Assembly: GCF_905196875.1 (NCBI RefSeq)
Contig: NZ_CAJJWO010000127.1
Location: 1-6,009, forward strand
Length of the DNA: 6,009 bases
Reading direction: 5' to 3'
Source of the DNA: an uncultured Parabacteroides sp.
GTDB lineage: Bacteria; Bacteroidota; Bacteroidia; Bacteroidales; Tannerellaceae
Below, in pieces: positions 4,747 through 6,009 of this stretch (positions are counted from its first letter, which is position 1; each line of letters opens with the position of its first letter). The notes under the pieces are model-generated. The model was not told the origin of the DNA. It ran no database searches and was given only the letters and a program-made list of their open reading frames with translations. The position numbers and the translations under genes are program-made.

Positions 4747-5727
4747 ATGATTGAAACACTTAAAAAGATTGTTATTGAAAAGGGATCGATAAACGAAGAG
4801 CAGGCAATAGCCCTGTCACAATGTAGGGACAAGGAAGCTTTGTATGAAGCAGCCCATCAAATCACACGTCATTTTATGGGAGACAAGTTCGATACCTGCT
4901 CCATCATTAATGCCAAAAGCGGCAATTGTAGCGAGAATTGCAAATGGTGTGCACAATCAGGACATTACAACACTGTTGTAGCCTTATATCCTTTACTACC
5001 TGCCGAAGAGTGTGTCCACCAGGCATTACACAACCGGCAACAAGGGATCGAACGTTTCGGTCTGGTGACAAGCGGCAAACGTTTATCTGATCGAGAAATC
5101 AAAAAAATAACTGAAACGGTCCGTTATATCAAACAGGCCAGCGATATAAAATGCTGTGCTTCCTTGGGCTTACTAAACAGGGAACAATTAAAGGAATTAC
5201 GAGAAAGCGGAGTCGAGAATTATCACTGTAACATAGAAACAGCTCCCTCCTATTTCCGTACCCTATGCACCACACATACGATCGAACAAAAGCTGGAAAC
5301 GATCAACATGGCACGTAAAGAAGGTTTCCGCATCTGTTCCGGTGGTATCATCGGCATGGGTGAAACGATGGAACAACGTATTGAAATGGCTTTACTGCTC
5401 CAAAAAGAACAGGTACACTCTATTCCTTTAAACCTGCTGCAACCGATTCCGGGTACACCTCTTGCCGGAACTCCCAAACTGTCAGAAGAGGAATTCCTGA
5501 CAACAGTCGCTTTATTCCGCTTCATTAATCCGGAAGCTTACCTCCGCTTCTCGGGTGGCCGTTCACTGCTGAGTAAAGAAGCACAACAGAAAGCCTTATA
5601 TATAGGTATAAATGCAGCCATTATCGGCGACTTGCTTACTACGATCGGTAGCTGTGTGGAAGAAGACCGTGAATTATTCACTACTGCAGGCTATTCATTA
5701 ACAAGAGAAACCGACTGGGTCGGATAA
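4747..5727 (+). CDS. bioB: Biotin synthase (radical SAM), anaerobe-type auxiliary cluster site
   Basis: BioB inserts sulfur into dethiobiotin to make biotin, in the cytoplasm. The 326-residue length is normal. The radical-SAM cluster motif is CSENCKWC (Cys61, Cys65, Cys68), in the BioB-typical setting AKSGNC...AQSGHY. Further family blocks are CASLGLL (137-143), NIETAPSYF (162-170), CSGGIIGMGET (197-207), PLNLLQPIPGTPL (227-239) and YLRFSGGR (265-272). Compared with E. coli BioB, the [2Fe-2S] ligands Cys128, Cys188 and Arg260 have counterparts (Cys137, Cys197, Arg267). The residue matching Cys97 is Gly105 (RFGLVTSG versus RFCMGAAW), while Cys136 and Cys161 are extra. The HNLD motif is CNIE. 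This is the pattern I associate with BioBs of obligate anaerobes. The ATG at 4747 is taken because the terminator lies just upstream; bioA follows after 11 bp, an operon. Confidence 0.95.
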   Translation: MIETLKKIVIEKGSINEEQAIALSQCRDKEALYEAAHQITRHFMGDKFDTCSIINAKSGNCSENCKWCAQSGHYNTVVALYPLLPAEECVHQALHNRQQGIERFGLVTSGKRLSDREIKKITETVRYIKQASDIKCCASLGLLNREQLKELRESGVENYHCNIETAPSYFRTLCTTHTIEQKLETINMARKEGFRICSGGIIGMGETMEQRIEMALLLQKEQVHSIPLNLLQPIPGTPLAGTPKLSEEEFLTTVALFRFINPEAYLRFSGGRSLLSKEAQQKALYIGINAAIIGDLLTTIGSCVEEDRELFTTAGYSLTRETDWVG

Positions 5728-5738
5728 AAAAAGACAAA

Positions 5739-6009
5739 ATGACAACAGAAGAATTACTACAATACGACAAAGAGCATATCTGGCACCCTTATACTTCAAC
5801 AATCGATCCTCTTCCTGTATATCCGGTAGACAGAGCGGAAGGAGTAGAAATAATATTAAAAGCCGGTAGACGGTTAATCGACGGTATGTCGTCGTGGTGG
5901 GCTGCCGTACACGGGTATAATCATCCGGTATTAAATGCCGCAGCCAATAAACAATTGGAAAAGATGAGCCATATCATGTTTGGCGGTATCACACATGAAC
6001 CGGCTGTTG
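5739..6009 (+). CDS. bioA: Adenosylmethionine-8-amino-7-oxononanoate aminotransferase (DAPA synthase), 5' part
   Basis: Ninety codons are present before the window ends; the complete enzyme is usually about 420-450 residues. BioA is a PLP-dependent aminotransferase that uses S-adenosylmethionine as amino donor to turn KAPA into DAPA. Recognisable N-terminal blocks are HIWHPYTS (residues 13-20), PLPVYPV (24-30), the active-site DGMSSWWAAVHGYNHP (48-63, with Trp53 and Trp54 equivalent to E. coli Trp52 and Trp53) and MSHIMFGGITHEP (76-88). The PLP lysine lies beyond the window. The start ATG is 11 bp after the bioB stop, so the genes are very likely co-transcribed. Other biotin genes (bioF, bioC/bioG, bioD) probably follow, but that is inference from Bacteroidetes operons. 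Confidence 0.95.
   Translation, partial: MTTEELLQYDKEHIWHPYTSTIDPLPVYPVDRAEGVEIILKAGRRLIDGMSSWWAAVHGYNHPVLNAAANKQLEKMSHIMFGGITHEPAV

Noticed and set aside
5250..5525. Minus-strand open frame inside bioB
   Set aside because: It is the antisense of conserved BioB motifs and its product shows no recognisable domain.

Overview
The window looks like chromosomal DNA from a member of the order Bacteroidales, with Parabacteroides or Bacteroides the best guess. The evidence is an A+T-leaning sequence, leaders without a Shine-Dalgarno but with TAnnTTTG-type -7 boxes, a DUF3244 secreted protein beside a membrane-anchored helix-turn-helix regulator of the Bacteroidales TPR type, a DUF4831 protein, and a POT transporter and biotin synthase of the anaerobe/Bacteroidetes kind. 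All convincing genes are on the + strand. The species call is inference from remembered family features.

Left part (1-1578). Bases 56-829 hold the 3' part of a TPR/transmembrane/coiled-coil/HTH regulator. The open frame lacks all TPR repeats: stops at 50-55 lie just before sequence that still reads like the family's juxtamembrane region. What remains is either a 5'-truncated pseudogene or a short membrane-tethered HTH protein starting at 134. It is followed by a possible promoter/operator and a small exported DUF3244 protein (943-1302). The next 276 bases carry no credible gene but contain a long hairpin and a good Bacteroidales promoter.

Middle (1579-4327). A secreted DUF4831 protein and a 14-helix POT/PTR2-family proton-coupled peptide transporter are 19 bp apart and probably form one operon read from the promoter at 1512-1542. 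The transporter carries Asn where the first Glu of the canonical ExxER motif is expected.

Right part (4328-6009). A 419-bp stretch without a convincing gene contains several potential RNA hairpins. It ends in an unusually good intrinsic terminator only 19 bases before the start of bioB. bioB (biotin synthase) and the first 90 codons of bioA (DAPA aminotransferase, cut by the window end) form the start of a biotin operon. The last two steps visible are KAPA to DAPA (BioA) and dethiobiotin to biotin (BioB). The BioB keeps the radical-SAM CxxxCxxC motif but lacks the Cys that ligates the auxiliary [2Fe-2S] cluster in E. coli BioB (Cys97). It has extra Cys residues nearby, matching the anaerobe-type enzyme with a different auxiliary cluster.

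The best candidates for something unexpected are the structured, terminator-ended bioB leader and the non-canonical BioB cluster site. The TPR-less regulator and the N-for-E transporter motif come next. I see no CRISPR array, tRNA, rRNA or complete mobile element.
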